64,000 bases of DNA from Sarcina sp. DSM 11001 (lineage in GTDB: Bacteria > Bacillota > Clostridia > Lachnospirales > Lachnospiraceae): assembly GCF_900101015.1 (NCBI RefSeq), contig NZ_FNFZ01000006.1, positions 62,001-126,000 on the forward strand, given 5' to 3'. The stretch's first letter is position 1, and each line of letters starts with the position of its first letter. Of this stretch, positions 63,248-64,000 are shown piece after piece. Position numbers and translations under genes: made by a program. The notes under the pieces were generated by a model. It searched no databases, was not told where the DNA came from, and saw only the letters and a list, made by a program, of their open reading frames with translations.

Positions 63248-64000
63248 ATGGAAAAAATTTCAGGCGGCGTGACAGCCGCAAAGGGCTTTTCGGCTGCATC
63301 GGCAGCTGCGCAGATCAAGTATCAGGGCAGGACAGATATGGCGATGATCTACAGCGCCTCTCCCTGCGCGGCAGCGGGAACCTTTACAAGGAATGTCGTC
63401 AAGGCGGCGCCGGTGATCTGGGACCGCGACCTTGTGCGGAGCGGGAAACCGGTGCACGCCGTGGTCGTAAACTCCGGGATCGCCAATGCCTGCACCGGCC
63501 AGACAGGGCTCGACTACTGTCTGAAGACTGCGGAGGCGGCGGGAGCCGCCCTGGGGATCCCCGCGGACTCTGTCCTCGTGGGTTCCACTGGAGTCATTGG
63601 TTTCCAGCTTCCTATTGACCGGATCTGCGCAGGTGTTGAGGCCCTGGCGGGAGGCCTCGGAGAAGACCTGGACCACGGAACGGATGCCGCAAAGGCCATC
63701 ATGACAACGGATACACATAAAAAGGAGTGCGCCTGCTCCTTCGAGATCGACGGGAAGAAGGTGACGGTCGGCGGCATGGCCAAGGGTTCCGGTATGATCC
63801 ATCCCGATATGTGCACCATGCTGGGCTATGTGACAACGGACGCAGCCGTGGAGGCTTCTGTCCTCCAGCAGGCGGTCAGCGCCATCGTGGACGAGACCTT
63901 TAACATGATTTCCGTTGACGGTGATACATCCACCAACGATACCCTGCTCGTCCTTGCAAACGGCGAGGCGGGAAACACCAGGATCACTTCGGCAGAGGGA
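63248..64000 (+). CDS. argJ: Glutamate N-acetyltransferase/amino-acid acetyltransferase (partial, runs off window)
   Basis: Transfers acetyl from N-acetylornithine to glutamate in the arginine cycle. First 251 residues present; frame open at 64000. Motifs: SGGVTAAKGF, NSGIANACTG, GSTGVIGFQLPID, and the self-cleavage site KGSGMIHPDMCTML, with Thr190 as nucleophile. The residue before it is Cys, where Ala is most common. AAGAAGGTGTT precedes the ATGs at 63245 and 63248, the latter preferred. Confidence 0.95.
   Translation, partial: MEKISGGVTAAKGFSAASAAAQIKYQGRTDMAMIYSASPCAAAGTFTRNVVKAAPVIWDRDLVRSGKPVHAVVVNSGIANACTGQTGLDYCLKTAEAAGAALGIPADSVLVGSTGVIGFQLPIDRICAGVEALAGGLGEDLDHGTDAAKAIMTTDTHKKECACSFEIDGKKVTVGGMAKGSGMIHPDMCTMLGYVTTDAAVEASVLQQAVSAIVDETFNMISVDGDTSTNDTLLVLANGEAGNTRITSAEG

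Overview
The window reads as chromosomal DNA of an anaerobic Clostridia species, most likely Lachnospiraceae. The evidence is the gene content: a two-gene [FeFe]-hydrogenase unit with a GltD-like partner, a Mn-type pyrophosphatase with CBS domains, meso-diaminopimelate dehydrogenase, DUF5721 and DUF554 proteins, AsnA-type asparagine synthetase, NADP-type glutamate dehydrogenase, and AGGAGG-type ribosome sites. Base composition is near balanced. No phage or CRISPR array was seen, and there is no intact insertion sequence, but small mobile-element remnants are present.

Layout. 1-12.8 kb: housekeeping singletons (radical SAM protein, larB, ferredoxin-like aldo/keto reductase, beta-helix lipoprotein, DUF554, ddh, DUF815 ATPase, GT2, Fe-alcohol dehydrogenase). 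12.9-27.9 kb: envelope-flavoured block with two tandem membrane-anchored M15B (VanY-like) peptidases, CBS-pyrophosphatase, Hsp33, a zinc-ribbon coiled-coil membrane protein, an NSS transporter, a large unknown anchored protein, a minus-strand operon of small zinc-ribbon/membrane proteins, and VanZ. 28-30.2 kb: HAD hydrolase and a seven-tRNA minus-strand cluster behind a consensus promoter, interrupted by a 151-bp tandem repeat. 30.2-35.7 kb: rdgB, an RNA methyltransferase, then gdhA and asnA, which share palindromic operator-like sites and point to co-regulated ammonia assimilation. 36-45.6 kb: nuclease-helicase fusion, GH13 amylase, hybrid histidine kinase, acylphosphatase, double-Nudix protein. 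45.7-50.3 kb: a 1542-residue protein joining a transposase N-terminal domain to a GH2 beta-galactosidase. 50.4-56.2 kb: QueT-like transporter, small HTH protein, Maf, TtcA-like protein, pyrI-pyrB, DUF5721, DUF1294. 56.8-60.4 kb: GltD-like flavoprotein plus [FeFe] hydrogenase with overlapping reading frames. 60.6-64 kb: gene remnant, argG, GNAT, argJ (runs off the window).

The most unusual property is not one gene but a style of sequence growth. Many spacers are filled with short tandem duplications (10-20 bp), each with its own private unit. In several cases the array starts at the stop codon of the upstream gene; in the clearest one (17906-18090) eleven 17-bp units tile the whole gap from stop codon to start codon. 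The same process appears in frame inside proteins (17-residue repeats in the M15B protein, 12-residue repeats inside LacZ, 8- and 22-residue repeats in the zinc-ribbon protein). A second novelty is a 152-153-bp MITE-like element with terminal inverted repeats; one copy has a perfect 8-bp target duplication.
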